64,000 bases of DNA from Iris pallida (lineage: Eukaryota > Streptophyta > Magnoliopsida > Asparagales > Iridaceae). Below, piece after piece: positions 44,897 to 58,100 of this stretch. The position numbers and the translations under genes are program-made. The stretch is from contig JANAVB010016200.1 of assembly GCA_029216955.1 (NCBI GenBank), forward strand, positions 1,097,675 through 1,161,674. Reading direction: 5' to 3'. Under the pieces are notes generated by a model, which worked only from the letters and a program-made list of their open reading frames with translations, was not told where the DNA came from and ran no database searches. How positions within the stretch are numbered: the stretch's first letter is position 1; each line of letters opens with the position of its first letter.

Positions 44897-47800
44897 TCAG
44901 GTCTCAAACAAGTACGGGTACTGCTCCCGCATCTGGTCTTCTCGCTCCCAGGTCGACTCGCCTGGTGAGTTGTGCCGCCACATGACTCTGACTATCGGTG
45001 TCACAGTGTTCCTGGTTCTCTTCTCGCCTTTGTCCAAAATTGCCACTGGCTTCTCCAGCACTGTAAGGCTGGGTCCAATCTCTAGTTCCGAATGGTCCAA
45101 GATGTGGCTCGGGTCCGGGATGTAGCATCTCAGCTGCGAAACATGGAAGACGTTGTGGACGCCTTCGAGACTTGGGGGTAGAGCCACCCGATAAGCCACT
45201 TCTCCAATCCTGCTGAGTACTTCAAAAGGACCAATATACCTGGGGCTTAACTTTCCTGCTCTGCCGAAACGGATGGTTCCTCTGGTAGGAGAGATCTTCA
45301 TAAATACACTGTCACCTTTCTCAAACTCCAAAGGCCGTCAGCTGCAATCCGCCCAATGCTTCTGTCTGTCCTGGGCAATCCTGAGCTTGTCTCTGATCAT
45401 TCTCACCTTCTCCGCTGCATCGGTCACTATCTCGGGTCCAAGCAACACTCGCTCTCCGACGTCGTCCCAAGCAAGTGGAGTGCGGCAACGACGTCCATAG
45501 AGTGCCTCGAACGGTGTCATACCGATGCTAGCTTGGTAGCTGTTGTTGTAAGAGAACTCTACCAAGTGCAAATGGTCTTCCCAAGACCCTCCAAATTCCA
45601 AGACGCAAGATCTCAGCATGTCCTCTAGCGTCTGGATGGTCCTCTCAAACTGTCCGTCAGTTTGGGGATGATAGGCTGTGCTGAACTTCAGTTTTGTTCC
45701 CAAGCTGTCATGTAAACTCTTCCAAAAGTATGAGGTAAATCTAGTATCTCTGTCAGATACAATACTTACCGGTACTCCATGAATCTGGTAGATATGCCGC
45801 ATGTAGAGTGCCGCCAACTTCTCGGTGGATAAACCAACCTTGAAGGAAATAAAGTGAGCCGACTTAGTCAGTCGGTCCACAATAACTCAAATAGCGTCCT
45901 TCCCTCCTTAGGATCGAGGCAATCCTGACACAAAGTCCATTGTTATATGCTCCCACTTCCACTCCGGAATGTCCAGCGGCTGTAGAAGTCCTGCGGGTCT
46001 CTGTCTGCTAGCCTTCACTTGTTGGCAAATCAAGCATCTAGCCATAAATTTGGATACATTCTTTTTCATTCCATACCACCAAATGATGGTACGCATATCC
46101 CGATACATCTTATTAGCTCCAGGATGTATGGAATACTGCGACTGGTGTGCTTCTTGTATCAGCTCATTCCTCAATTCGCCAGATGGTACACACAGCCTCG
46201 TACCATTCTTCAATGCTCCGTCACTGGCGATAGAGAAACCTTCAAGTGTTCCTGCCAGCACTTCATCTCTGAGTTTGCAAAGCGTTTCGTCTTGGAATTA
46301 TATCTCCTTGACTTTGTCCATCAGACTCGAACGTAATTGCAACTGCATCATAGTTAAGTAAGCTCCAGGTACAACAGCTTCTCGCCCCAGTTCCTTCATC
46401 TTCTCCTCAGGCAGTACAATCTCCAGACCAAGCTTCTCTATGTCCTCCAACAAGTGCCGTTCCTTGGTCAAGAACATCGCCACTGGATATCGACTAAGTA
46501 CATCTACAACCATATTAGCCTTACCCGGATGGTACTGCAGGTCGATGTCAAAATCTTTTATCAGTTCCAGCCATCTTCTTTGTCTCATGTTCAGCTCTTT
46601 CTGAGTGAAAATATATTTCAGACTTTTGTGGTCTGTATATATTTCCACTCTCTCCATATAGATAATGCTTCCATAGCTTCAATGCAAAGATGACTGCAGC
46701 AAGCTCCAGGTCATGTGTGGGATAGTTCTTCTCATGGTTCCGTAATTGTCTAGATGCGTAAGCAATCACTTTCCCATTTTGTTGAGGAACGCAACCCAGT
46801 CCTTTTCCAGAGACATCGCTGTAGATTGAAAAACTGCCGGTACCTGCGAGTAGCGCAAGTATCGGTACTGTTGTAAGCCTCTTCTTCAGCTCCTCAAATG
46901 CCGCCTGGCAATCTTTCGTCCAGATGAACTCTTCATTCTTCCGAGTAAGCTTCGTCATCGGTTCAGCAATCCTGGCAAAATCCTTCACAAACTTCCGGTA
47001 GTAGCCAGCCAAGCCCAAGAAACTTCTGATTTCAGCAACTGAGCTTGGGGTAGACCACTTCTCAACAGCAGCTATCTTCTTAGGGTCCACCGAAATTCCT
47101 TCTCCTGTGACAACATGGCCAAGAAAATCCACCTTGTCTAGAAAGAATTCACATTTGGATAGCTTACCATATAACTTCTCTTTTCTCAAAGTTCCCAGAA
47201 CTTTCCTGAGGTGCTCCTCATGCTCCTTTTCAGTCTTCGAATAGATCAAAATATCATCGATGAAGACAACGACAAACTGATCTAGATATTCATGGAAAAC
47301 CTTATTCATAAGGTTCATTAACACAGCAAGAGCATTCGTCAGTCCAAACGGCATGACCAAGAATTCAAACTGCCCATACTTGGTGTTGAAAGCCGTCTTG
47401 GGAATATCTTCCTTCCTGACCTTGATCTGATGGTAGCCGGATCTGAGGTCAATCTTCGAGAACACCTTGGCTCCACTGATTTGGTCAAACAGGTCATCGA
47501 TTCGGGGCAGAGAGTACTTGTTCTTGATGGTGATATTGTTCAGCACCCGGTAGTCGATGCACATCTTCACAGTTCCGTCCTTCTTGGGAACAAATAAGAC
47601 AGGTGCTCCCCAGGGTGAAGCTCCATCTCGGATAAATCCCAAAGCCTTCAGTTCATTGATCTGATCCTTCATCTCCTTGGCCTCCTTTGGGTTGACTCTG
47701 TAGCATCCCTTAGAAATAGGGCCAGAGCCGGGGACTAGGTCAATGGTGAACTCTATGTCTCGGTCTGGAGGTAACCCGGGAAGACTATCAGGAAAGACAT

Positions 47801-48335
47801 CCATAAATTCTGCTATGATAGGATGGGGAGGTCCGGATTCTTCTGTGATAGAGGTGTAGGTAACACACTCCAAATCCTTCGAAGTTCGAGAGATTTCAAA
47901 CTCCGGCTCTCCAGGTGGGCTGAAGACTACACATCCTCTGTGACAGTCTATCAGCGCATGCTGCTTACTCAACCAGTCCATCCCTAGGACTACATCATAA
48001 TTGGGTAAGGGTATCACAAGCAAAGGTGCTATGAATTGGTGGCCTGATATGGTGATAGGGCAATTACAGGTCTCAGTGATAGGTAAGGGTCCTCTACCGG
48101 TCATGACTCTACAAACCTTCTTGCTAAAGCCCGTATCTATGTGGTGTACAGAGATAAATTTTGTGGATATGAAACTATGTGATGCTCCTGAATCAAATAA
48201 AGCTAAGGCACGATAGGAATGCACATAAATGAAACCTGCGATGACATCAGCTGTAGGTTCCTGCTCTGGCTCTTGTTCCTCTGCTGCTAGGGCAAAAGCT
48301 CGCCCAGTCTTCTGTTGATGCTGCCCAAATTATTG
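44897..48335 (-). pseudogene. E6 pol (protease, RT, RNase H, integrase, CHDII tail)
   Basis: Protease [13 protein letters not shown] is followed by [12 protein letters not shown]. Reverse transcriptase shows [46 protein letters not shown] and an intact [10 protein letters not shown]. RNase H has [12 protein letters not shown], then a frameshift near 46655, after which [19 protein letters not shown] continues. Integrase keeps SDRDTRFTSYFW and TDGQFERTIQ, and the first catalytic Asp is in TMDFVSGLPRS. Stops lie at about 46298, 45908, 45881 and 45338. The C-terminal part ([31 protein letters not shown]) is a CHDII-type tail; final stop 44897. It is the best-preserved polymerase in the nest. Confidence 0.9.
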
Positions 48336-49600
48336 TTACTGAGTGGGCAGAGGACCTTTCTGCTGAATAGTTCTAGTCCGGTGCATCGACGAAGGGCAGT
48401 CCCTCACTTGGTGAGTGGCAGACCCACAGACTAGGTAGTGTCCTAGCCTCTTCCTGCAAATGTTCGACTGGTGCCCTGGCCTCTTGCAAAAATCACAGAC
48501 AGGGATCTGCCTCTGAGGTGCCCTATCATTGTTCCTCGCCTGTTGGTTCTGCTGCTGGTGGTGAGGAGGCCGGTTGTTGTTGTTGTTGGGCCTCTTCTGA
48601 TTACCCTGGAAGTTGTTAGTTCCAGGATAATCCCTCTTTGAGCGAGCGGATTGGCTCTTCTTTGTATCTTGAGCTCGCTCCAGGATCTTTTTATAGGTCT
48701 TAGCACCGCCTGAGATCACATGGGTGCGGATCTCCTCCCTCAGCCCATGTCTAAATCTTTCAGCACGGTCTTCAGGGTCAGCCACCAGGTTCTTGATGAA
48801 ATTGCTGAGTTGGCCGAATTCTGACGTATATTCTCCAACAGTCATATTTCCTTGCTTCAGGTTCTGAAATTGCCTCTCCCTCTCCCGCAACTCTGATGTT
48901 GGGAAGAACTTTCTCTTGAACAACCTCTTGAAAGTGTCCCAGTCAAGCTGCCTGTCCTGGAGTCGGGGTTCATTTCGATACCAGGTGCTTGCTATACTTT
49001 GCAGTTGGAGCCCCACTGCTTCAGCCTTGAGGTCTTCTGGAAGTTGAGCGACGCTTAGGAGACGCTCCATACTATCGAGCCATTCATCAGCATAGACGAT
49101 TCCCTCGGTTCCCTTGAAGGGTCGAGGGTTCTGCTTCTTGAAACTCTCAATATCGCCCACCTTGGCAATATGATTCCCATTAATTTAAATGGCCTTAATA
49201 TTACATAAATTAATCCTTAGATTTATGTTTACCTTGGCAGGCCTTGGTTCCTGTTGAGCTGCTTCTCCTCTCTCCCGTGCAGCCATTGCCACGCTATGGG
49301 CATTCTCTATGCCTTCTCTCATAATCGCCGTCTGCTCGCGATGAGCTTCAGCTTGAGTTCTCTGGGCTTCTAGCACTCCTCTTAGCAGACCTATGAGATC
49401 GGTGGGGTCCACAGGCACCGGTGGAGCAGCTGGAGTGGGCAAAACCACAGGGGCTGCATCTCCGTCTGGGAAGATGATGGATCCACCGTTTTATTATGGG
49501 GACGGTCGGCCAGCTGCCGAGGTGTAGGCTCCGGACTTGATTGGGGAGGTGGGGTATGATAGGGTGAAGATACCCCATCGCCAGCAAGATTGGTGGCCAT
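48336..49600 (-). pseudogene. E6 gag with an intron-like insert
   Basis: The ATG at 49600 starts MATNLAGDGVSSPYHTPPP. A frameshift near 49480 leads to the frame PTDLIGLLRGVLEAQRTQAEAHREQ, a helical N-terminal part. At 49161-49232 a 72-bp AT-rich block with one stop interrupts the frame. After it the capsid core reads VYADEWLDSMERLLSVAQ and FKRLFKRKFFPTSELRERE, with MTVGEYTSEFGQLSNFI. Two knuckles follow: CDFCKRPGHQSNIC and CGSATHQVRDC. A TAA at 48336 ends this stretch; pol continues in the same frame. Confidence 0.85.
49161..49232 (-). other. 72-bp intron-like insert in E6 gag
   Basis: On the minus strand the block begins GTAAACATAAATC after GCCAAG and ends ATATTGCCAAG before GTGGGCGAT. It is AT-rich, 72 bp (a multiple of three), contains a TAA, and is flanked by the same GCCAAGGT word. 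It could be a short intron (GT...AG) or a small insertion with an 8-bp duplication. Confidence 0.5.
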
Positions 49601-49781
49601 ATTCTGGAAGGTTTAGGATATAAACATAAGCAAGGTAGCCTACCAATCTATAACAAGCAAAAATATTTATAATATATAACGGTCCTATGTTGTGACAAAT
49701 TAATGTTCTAGTGTTCTAAATGTCTCTAGATAGATTTTCCTAGGTTGTCAATTTGACCTGCATGGGCCACCACTAAAAATA

Positions 49782-52700
49782 TGTCACGACCCGGTCCCAA
49801 TTACTTGGGTCGATTCAGATCATGTCCAGCCTGCACCGGTGATGAGACGGCGGCAGTAAGCTGTATCTCCATATGCAGATAATCAACAACTCAATCTAAT
49901 TTGCCACAATCTTTAATATTCGATAAATAAAAACTTGTTCAGTACAGAGTACAATCTTAAAACCACCAACTGAAATAACATTGTTTTTAAACAAAACTAT
50001 CAAACTGGAAAATAGCATCTAAAAAGAAGCAACATCATCATCAGGTACGCCATCCTCAGGAAGCACAGCAGGGTATAGCTCAGGGTCATAGTAGCTACTA
50101 ATCAGTAGCTCTGCATCCTCATAAGGACCTAAAAATATAGTCTCCAGTCAGGAGGGAGCAAAGTATAATTCATGCTAATTTGAACAGTTAAAATAATAAT
50201 AGAATCATGCACTTTTAAACAATTTAGAAATGAACAGTTTTCTAACAGTAAAACAGTGTGATTTCGAATAGGCAATGAATATGACCGGCTTGGGTTGTAC
50301 AGTAGTATCATATTGATACGATATGGCTTATCCCCGTGTGAGAGAGGGGTAAGCTAATACAGTTCTAAGTTATCAGTTGGATGTGGTCATAAACATTATA
50401 CTATTCCCCCAGTACCCAACAGTCAATCAGTCAGTGCTCTCAGAGAGAGTTTCGTGTTGCATCGTGGTTTAAACTTGCAGTAAAGCGATTATTAAATAAC
50501 TGTAAACTAACACAAAATGTACTTGCCTCAAATTGATTGGACTGGACGGGTCGATATGTCGGGATGGGAAATCAGGTTCTTCCTTGAAATCCTACATTCG
50601 GAAACTTATCTCAGAAAACCAAAATCGCCAATGTTACTATACTAGTTGCAATCTCTAGTTGTGTCCTAGTCAATTTTAGTCTTTTGACTACGTTATCACA
50701 AACAACACAATTTATCTAGTGAGTTGCAATTAATTAAGAAAGATAACTCTGTAACTAATTTTTGGGAAAAACTTTGTGTTTACCAGTTTATTGACAAAAC
50801 TTTGTATTTTCGTATTTATAAATATAAAACTAAAACTTTTCTTTAAGTGAGAAATACGTGAATCATTATTTACAACTTAAATTTCTATGTGATAAAACAT
50901 TCATTATCTTTAATAAATAATTATTATCTTTTACTACGTTCTTACGACAAAATGATAACCAGAAATATAAAAGAAAGCAAAACAAAATTCTAAGCTATTA
51001 CAATTTCTCACAACCAGAATAAATAAATGGGCTTATGCCCTTACAGACCAATTACATGAATTTAAATAAGAATAAAAGTTTGGTTAGTCCTGAAAATTAT
51101 CCTACAATTTTATAAAATAAAATAATAATTTAAACTAAATTGAATTTATTTTATGAGTCTCAGATATTGGTCCAATCGTCAAAAATAGCTAATGCCTCAA
51201 CGTCCGGTAAAACCGGTTTCTCTTGCTCTTAGCCAGGGCCCATTTACCAATACGGTCGTCGCCAAAAATCCAAAATATTAATATTTTTCGAAAATCATTT
51301 TAAAATCATTTTAAAATATAACTAAATTTTATGGAAAATCCGACAACATTTCCTCTATTTTTGGTCAACCCAAAAACTGGGAAAGTGCGCCATAATTTCC
51401 TGCAAATAATCCCAAACCAGGGAACCCAAAATATATATAAACACATAACCACAATCATTCCCAATATTAATTCGGAACGACCCGAAACGAATTCGGAAAT
51501 CCGAAACCAACCCAAAGCATCACAGCACAAATCGGAAAGATCCGAAAATCAATTTTATTCTCAGAAATCATTTCCGAAAGTTTTAGAAAAATCCAATACC
51601 AACTAACAGAGGTTAAGAAAACCGCGAATCCTAATTTCCAAAGCCAACAATTTCAAAACCGAACCCACAGAACTCTTTCCGAAGAGTTTTCGGAAAATCG
51701 AAACCAACAAACCAATCGCAGAACCAAATATCACAGAACAAATGGTTCCAAAATTTTCGAAACCAAAAACGTAGCCAAAAATCAAATTTTCGAAGAAATT
51801 CGTGGACCAAATTATCATCACAGACCAAGACAGGGGACGAACTACTGTGATTACCAGAGATTACCCAAGTTTGACGGAATCCGAAGGATTGTCTCGGACT
51901 CGGAACACGCCTCGCCGGAGTTCGGCTGCGTGTACAGCACCCAAACTTGAAAAAGACCACAGCGGGGTTCCGCGGAACAGCTCCAGAGAACAGAAAAGAG
52001 TCCAGAAGAGGAATCAGAAACTCGGAGAAGCGTCGCAGAGCTCGGAAAGCTCTGGCCCGAAGGGAACAGTGCTGGAAAACCACGCAGAGAGTGGTCCTGG
52101 TCGGGATGGGCCTGGAGACTCACGAGCGGAGTCGAACAGGGGCGCGGGAGGCCGGGCGCGGGGCTGTCGGAGGCCGGAAAGGGCCGCGCAGGGGGTCTGC
52201 CGGCAGGTTGGCCGGAGGGGCGGCCGGCTAGGAAGGTGTGCGGCCTGGAAGGCAACCGCGGAAGGATGGTTCGGCGCCTGAGATCGCCGCTCGGGGAGGG
52301 GCCGGCGGTCGGGATCGGCTCCGGAAGTCGGCTAGGGTTTGGGGTTAAATCTTTGGGAAAGGGAAAGTGGTGATGGGGAAGATGAAGGAGAGGGTTTATA
52401 TATATAGGGGTGGAAAAAAGAGGGGGTGGTCGATCATGTCGGTTACGGAAGGGGAAGGGAACGGCCACGTCCGTTCACGGAAAAGAAACGAAGGGTGGTT
52501 CGGACAGTTTGGAGAATGAAGAGTTTTACTCTTCTAGATAATACTGAAAGATGCTGGAATGAGGTTTAGGCCTCTAACAAATCATGGTTTTTTATAAATT
52601 TATGGGCTGTTGGCCCTAACATATAGATTTTTGTTTTTAAGAAAAATTTCTTTTCTTTATTAATGCTAAAATAATTTGAAAATAGATTTGTACTCGAAAA

Positions 52701-52932
52701 ATGGGTTCGGGACAGGACCAAACAACCAAATATCCAATATTTATATTCTTAAAAAAATATAATAATTTTAATCTAAGTAACATAATATTAATTAATTAGA
52801 AAATTACATGTTTTGATAAAATTTCCAGTTTTAATAATTTTTCTAAAAATGCAATTTCCTAAATTAACAATTAATTAATTATATTAGCTAATTAAATTAT
52901 ATAAATAATTATCTGAAATTATGGGTTTCACA
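49782..52932 (-). repeat. E6 5' LTR
   Basis: 3151 bp, partner of 41688-44837. Differences are few and mostly single substitutions, with a denser cluster in the first 50 bases on the plus strand. On the minus strand it is followed by ATATTTTTAGTGGTGGCCCA, the leader block shared with E3-E5. Confidence 0.93.
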
Positions 52933-52937
52933 ATATC

Positions 52938-53587
52938 CGACATGACAAATAAAGTTGAGCGGTACTACTTAAGGATAAAAGATGTCGAATCAGTATAGTT
53001 GTCAGTAACTTAATTTGATCGACGGACATACGATATCTTAACATGGTGAGCCAAACGAGCATATAATAAAAGGAGCCCACAAACATAATTTAGGATTAGG
53101 GGGGTAGTGCAACAATAGCTCATTAGTGGACCGAGCTATTGTTAATGGGCCTGGATTGTGTGTTCGGGCTGAACACGGGATATCCAGATCCGTTAGGAGG
53201 CCTAACCCTAATTTCTCCTCATGGTCCCTGCCGTAGCCTATATATATCCTCTATTCTCTGGCCGCCACATTACCGATTAAAAATCTAAAACTTTCTCTAA
53301 ATTCGTGATTCACGTAAGGAGAGAAAGAGAGGGCTGCCAAGGAGAAGAAAAGGTTGGGAGATCGTCGCCCACACGACGTCCAACTCGAGAAAGGAATACG
53401 TGCAGAAGATCTTGGGGTCGTCTGCTCGAGATTGTCAGGAATTACTTGTCTCCTTTCCGCAGCAGGTATAATTCGTGAACCCTAGTTTTCGCCTATGAAG
53501 GGTTAGAACACGTTTTAGATCTGTTTAACTTTCTATCGATCAATACGCACACCAAAGAAAGGGTCCTGGAAATCCCCAGTTCCATCA
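52938..53587 (+). repeat. E7 solo LTR, right part
   Basis: 650 bp, continuing from ATATC to the LTR end ATCA. It contains a TATA box (TATATAT, 53239-53245), a purine-rich leader and a C/T-rich end. Confidence 0.8.
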
Positions 53588-54960
53588 AATAGTACCTGCC
53601 ACTACCTCACCTGGCGCCACTCCTTCTTCTCCCATGGTCAAAGCCAACACTTGACCATGTCCTTTGGGTGCCGGCCCTCTCTGCTGGAATCCTCGCTGCC
53701 TATTCTGAACTTGCGCCTGGGCATACTGCTGAGGCCTTTGCTGATGAAAAGCCTGGGCCTGCGTCGGCAACGGCCTCGGGGATGGAAACTGTTGCTGGAC
53801 TGGTACTGGGGCTGGTCCCCTAACTACTGAACTGGTTATGGCTGGTGATGAGTCAGTCCTGAACGGGCAGGACCCTACCTTGTGGTCCGGCGCTCCACAA
53901 AGCAAATACAGTCCTCGAGCCTTGCGATACTCTGAAACAACTTGTCCAGGCTTTTCACAATAAGAGCAGCCCATGGGGGAAGACTGCTTCTGCTTCTGCT
54001 GCTGAGGATACGTCGGGGTTGAATGTTGAACCGACGTAACTGAAGCTGTCCTTCTCGGAGCTCCAATGGTCAAAGCTCTAACTGCCGGGGCTGGGGCTGA
54101 CGACTGAATCATCTAGCCATGAGATTGCTTTCGACCTCCGGTCCTATCCACAATCCTCTGGGAGGTATACTCATGCCTCCTAGCTGCCCTCAATACCGCA
54201 TCAAAAGTCTGATGCTCAAACTGCTCCACCGCCAGCAAAATCTCTACGTGGAGTCCCTGTTGAAACCGCTGGGCTCTATCGAACTCGGTCGCCACCAAGG
54301 TGGGAGCAAACCGGCTAAGCCTGGAAAACTCGGCCGCATACCCATCGACCGTCCTGCCCATCTGCTTCAAATTGGTGAACTTGGTCTGCAGATCATACCG
54401 AGCCACTGCATCGAAGTACTTGGTCCGGAACCTCTCACGGAATACTGTCCAAGCAATAGGCGCCACCAATCCAACGGCCTGCACCACCCACCAGCTGCGG
54501 GCTAGGTCCAATAACTGCAAGCGCACCACGGCCACCTTCTCATCTTCTGGGGTCTTCGCTGCTTCCAATATCACCTCTGTGTCCTGAAGCCACGTATCAG
54601 CAGCGATAGCCTCTTCGCTGCCATCGAAGAATGGAGGGTTCAGGCGCTTGAAACAGTTCGCTGCACTGTTCCCATGATGTCCACCTCTGCCCAGAGCATC
54701 TGCTACTGCCTGATGCAAGGCATCTCCTCGACGATCCTGCGATGCAAGCAACTCCCTGATAAGTCCCACCAAGGCTCCATCATCCTGCCCTGCGGGCTGG
54801 GCTGGCTACACTGGGGGTTCTGGATCTCCTGGAGGCATGACCCGGGAGGCTGCTCCTGAGTGCTGGGCCTGATCTTCTGGTCGCTGCTGGTCCACGGGAG
54901 GCGCTTCGCCTTGCTGATCGGCAGGTCCAGGAACAATATCGCTGAAGAAGACGACATAGG
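53588..54960 (-). pseudogene. E5 gag
   Basis: The reading frame is long: an N-terminal Gln/Pro-rich part with a stop near 54805, then VGLIRELLASQDRRGD, FKRLNPPFFDGSEE and LDLARSWWVVQA. A stop at 54113 interrupts the basic linker. Of the two zinc knuckles the first is damaged (CSYCEKPGQVVSEY, with His to Gln and Cys to Tyr), and the second (LLCGAPDHKVGSC) is intact. The frame ends at GEVVAGTI, exactly where E7 is inserted, and continues in pol at 41067. Confidence 0.83.
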
Positions 54961-55134
54961 AAACAATAAGGAAGGACCAAGACAGATCAACGATACAAGC
55001 ATGTGATCAGGTCGAGAATCTCAGGGATTAGAATATACGGACAGAGATCAAGGACGGGTGCTGATTGAGACATCTATTCAGTAACCCTCACATATCTTAA
55101 TTTACAGGACCTGCATGGACCACCACTTAAACTA

Positions 55135-58100
55135 TGTAACGTCCCAGAACCAGAATACTGGAGAGCGGGGGCATTCATAGCCAGCTACGTATAATGAAAT
55201 AGATTCTAGTACAATATACGATCACGGCTGTCTAGATATATGAGGGTTTAACTACCATCCATCAGTCTCCTATGGTCAATAACAAGCCTAATTGTCTCAA
55301 TCTCAAACAAGCAGGTAAAGTTACAAGATGTAAGATCATCAAATATATAATAGTAAGGCGTCCCAAATATTGCATATTCAGCTGATCATGAAGCTAGTCG
55401 TTACAAAATGTGCTGACTAGCAAGAGTTTAGTCATACATGATCAACCCCAGGATCTGTCAATCATGTTACAGCCCGTAGGCAGACAGTAATAAGTTATGC
55501 AATACGAGCTAACAGGTGCTCCCGGCTAAACGTCTCAAAATAAAAATTTTACAATAGAGTGAGAGAGCAAAAATAAACCCACTCGTTGCCCTGGTTACGC
55601 CTGGTGGTCACCATCGGGCTGGAAGGTCGGTAGGTCCTCTGAAGCTGCTCCGAAATCTGGCCCCACAAAACCAGCTGGGTCAGATCCCAGAAGAGCAAGT
55701 ACCACATGGAGGCTTCACTTAAGAACTAAAACTAGCACATCAGAAATAAATATTAAAAGTGGTTACGAAAGAGCTTGATAATAAAAGAATAACAACAGTC
55801 ATAATAGATACGAGAGAACCATTCAAGTAGCTGGGTCACAACCCTTAAACCAAATAAGGACCGGGGTTGTAACCCTTCACCTGAATAGAACTCCGTCTCC
55901 AATTCCTGTTGGAAAGGTAAAACATTCCAAGCATTACGTGGGGTACAATAAGATAATAAACGAAGAGAGGACTTAGAACTGCTCCGGGAGCCAGGTTACA
56001 ACCCTTAAACCAAACAAGGACCGGGGTTGTAACCCTTCGCCTGAACAGAACTTAGCCCCTGATCTTTATTGTTAAAAGTGACAATCATGCGATCAAGCCG
56101 ACAATAATCGAGTACTGAAACTACACCACACAATCGCTCCCGGCCAATCAGTGACTACGGCTATCTACATTAGCTAACTAGGGTTATCACAAGCCTTAGT
56201 TACTAGCAATATGCAGTGAGATGCTCCTCCAGCCACAAGCCCTGCAGCTAATCCAGGTTATCTAGGCGACTTGGATTCATTAAGCAGTGCCTCATTCCTT
56301 TCCATATATCAGTAAATCTAGACTTGTGCCCTGCTCGTCGGCAGGCTGCAAGTCCCACAATGGTAGCCGGGATAACGGGATCGCCTGTAGCTGGAGAAAT
56401 CTCTCATGACTACTGAATTATTCTAGTTATTAGCCTTAACCATTTTTACAGTAGGTACTCCTGATCGTGGTACTCAGGGATCCCTGTCCTAGACATGATG
56501 CAAATATTACCGGTTCAATTGTACAAACACAATCGTCCACGGTGTCCAGGCCATTCAATCTTGTCATGTCATGTTCATTGTCAGGAGTGCGCCACGTCCG
56601 GCCACTATCATGTCATGTTATTTATCAAAAGTGCACCACAACGGGTCACCATCGTGTCAGGAAACACACTTAAAATTAATATGGCACAAGCAGACATTTA
56701 GAAATTAAATATTGATTGTGCATGCGGCTACAATTAATGCTAAGGCCATACGGCCACAAATATTAAATAGTGGCCATGGGGCCACAAATGAACAGTGGCC
56801 ATGCGGCCAGCTTACATATTTAATGCTAATGCAAATGCATACAAATATTAAATACTAATTAATTAAAAGTAGCCAACGTGGCCAAAATAGGTTGCATACA
56901 ACACGCATGCAATTGTTAATGGCCATATGCGGCTGAGCAATTTGTTTGAATGACCAAAGCAATTATTAATGGAGAAATGTTCCATGCGGCCAAATACTAT
57001 TTTCATGCAAGCACTTGCTATTGCAAGCACTTAATGTTGATGCATGACAAATAAGCTAATACATTAAAATAAATATGGGCCATGCGTGTACGTGTGCTAG
57101 CAAATGCTTGCTTATGCGGCTCAAGTACTGTTCCCATGCGGCCAGCTGCTTTATTGCATATGCGGCCAACTGCTTTATTGCAAGCAAGCAAAAGCTTGCT
57201 AAAAAGGCCAAGCTACTACACGTTGCATTAAATAATGCACCTAACAAATGCATCTAACCAATGCATTAAATAATACATACAATTACATGCATTAAGCTAC
57301 TGTACGTACACATGCATTAAATAATACATCTAACAAATGCATTAAATAATGCATTAAATGTAACTTGGCTGATGCTAAAACTAAGCTTGCATGCAATTAC
57401 ATCATGCGGCTGACTTGTTCCCATATGCGGCTCACCTTGGCATTTGCATGCGGCCAAGTGCTGGTACATACGGCCAAGTGCTTGTTCATGCGGCCAAGTG
57501 GCCAAGTGCTGGTACATGCAGCCAAGTGGCCAAGTGCTTTACGTATGCATGCAAGCTGATGCTTGCTAATGCATTAAAATATGCATGCTTACTAAAAATA
57601 GCAAATGCTTATGCGGCTAGGAATTGGCCAATGGCCAACATTTGATTGCTTATGTGGCTCAGCAAATAAATGCTTGCACGTGGCCAGCTAATGCATGCAT
57701 TAAATGCAAGCATCATGCAACTAATAAAACCAAAGACGATTAAATAATGCAACTAAAAAAAGGCATACGGACCTAAATGGCCCTGGCCACATAATCCAGA
57801 AAGGCCATGCGGCCAACTTAAATATTTAATGGCCATGCGGCCAAGGCAATTAATGCTCATGCGGCTTAGCAAACTCCCGTAGGTCAAATTTGGGCCTAAT
57901 AAAATTCTCTATAACATGGAACCATCAAATAGCAAAAATATACAAGTTTGATAGATCAAAACTCCTAAAAATCGAAAATACCACAAGGCTAAATTTATAA
58001 GAATTTAACCATAGGAATAAAAAATGCTAAGTACTAAAGTGGGTTAGAAACACATGAGGAAGACAATGGAACAATAAAAATGGACTTCCTCCATGAAGCA

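Larger units (their letters stand above)
41688..52932 (-). mobile_element. E6: youngest Tekay-type element, full length
   Basis: An 11.2-kb element with two LTRs of 3150 and 3151 bp that differ by only scattered substitutions, and a perfect target duplication ATATC (41683-41687, 52933-52937). On the minus strand the order is 5' LTR 49782-52932, gag, pol, purine tract, 3' LTR 41688-44837. Its LTRs are unrelated to those of E3-E5. The CHDII tail ([15 protein letters not shown]) and a two-knuckle gag fit Tekay. Confidence 0.95.
41068..53587 (+). mobile_element. E7: copia-like solo LTR inserted in the E5 protease, itself hit by E6
   Basis: A perfect 5-bp duplication AATAG flanks it (41063-41067 and 53588-53592). 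Its ends are TGTTAGGGTT and CAGTTCCATCA. Without E6 it is about 1270 bp and has no coding capacity. The start, with a ...ATATACTAAAAGCATCA block, and the end TTCCATCA resemble Ty1/copia LTRs. A TATA box is at 53239-53245. One LTR with a target duplication and no interior is the signature of a solo LTR left by unequal recombination; the copia assignment is inference from the ends. Confidence 0.82.
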
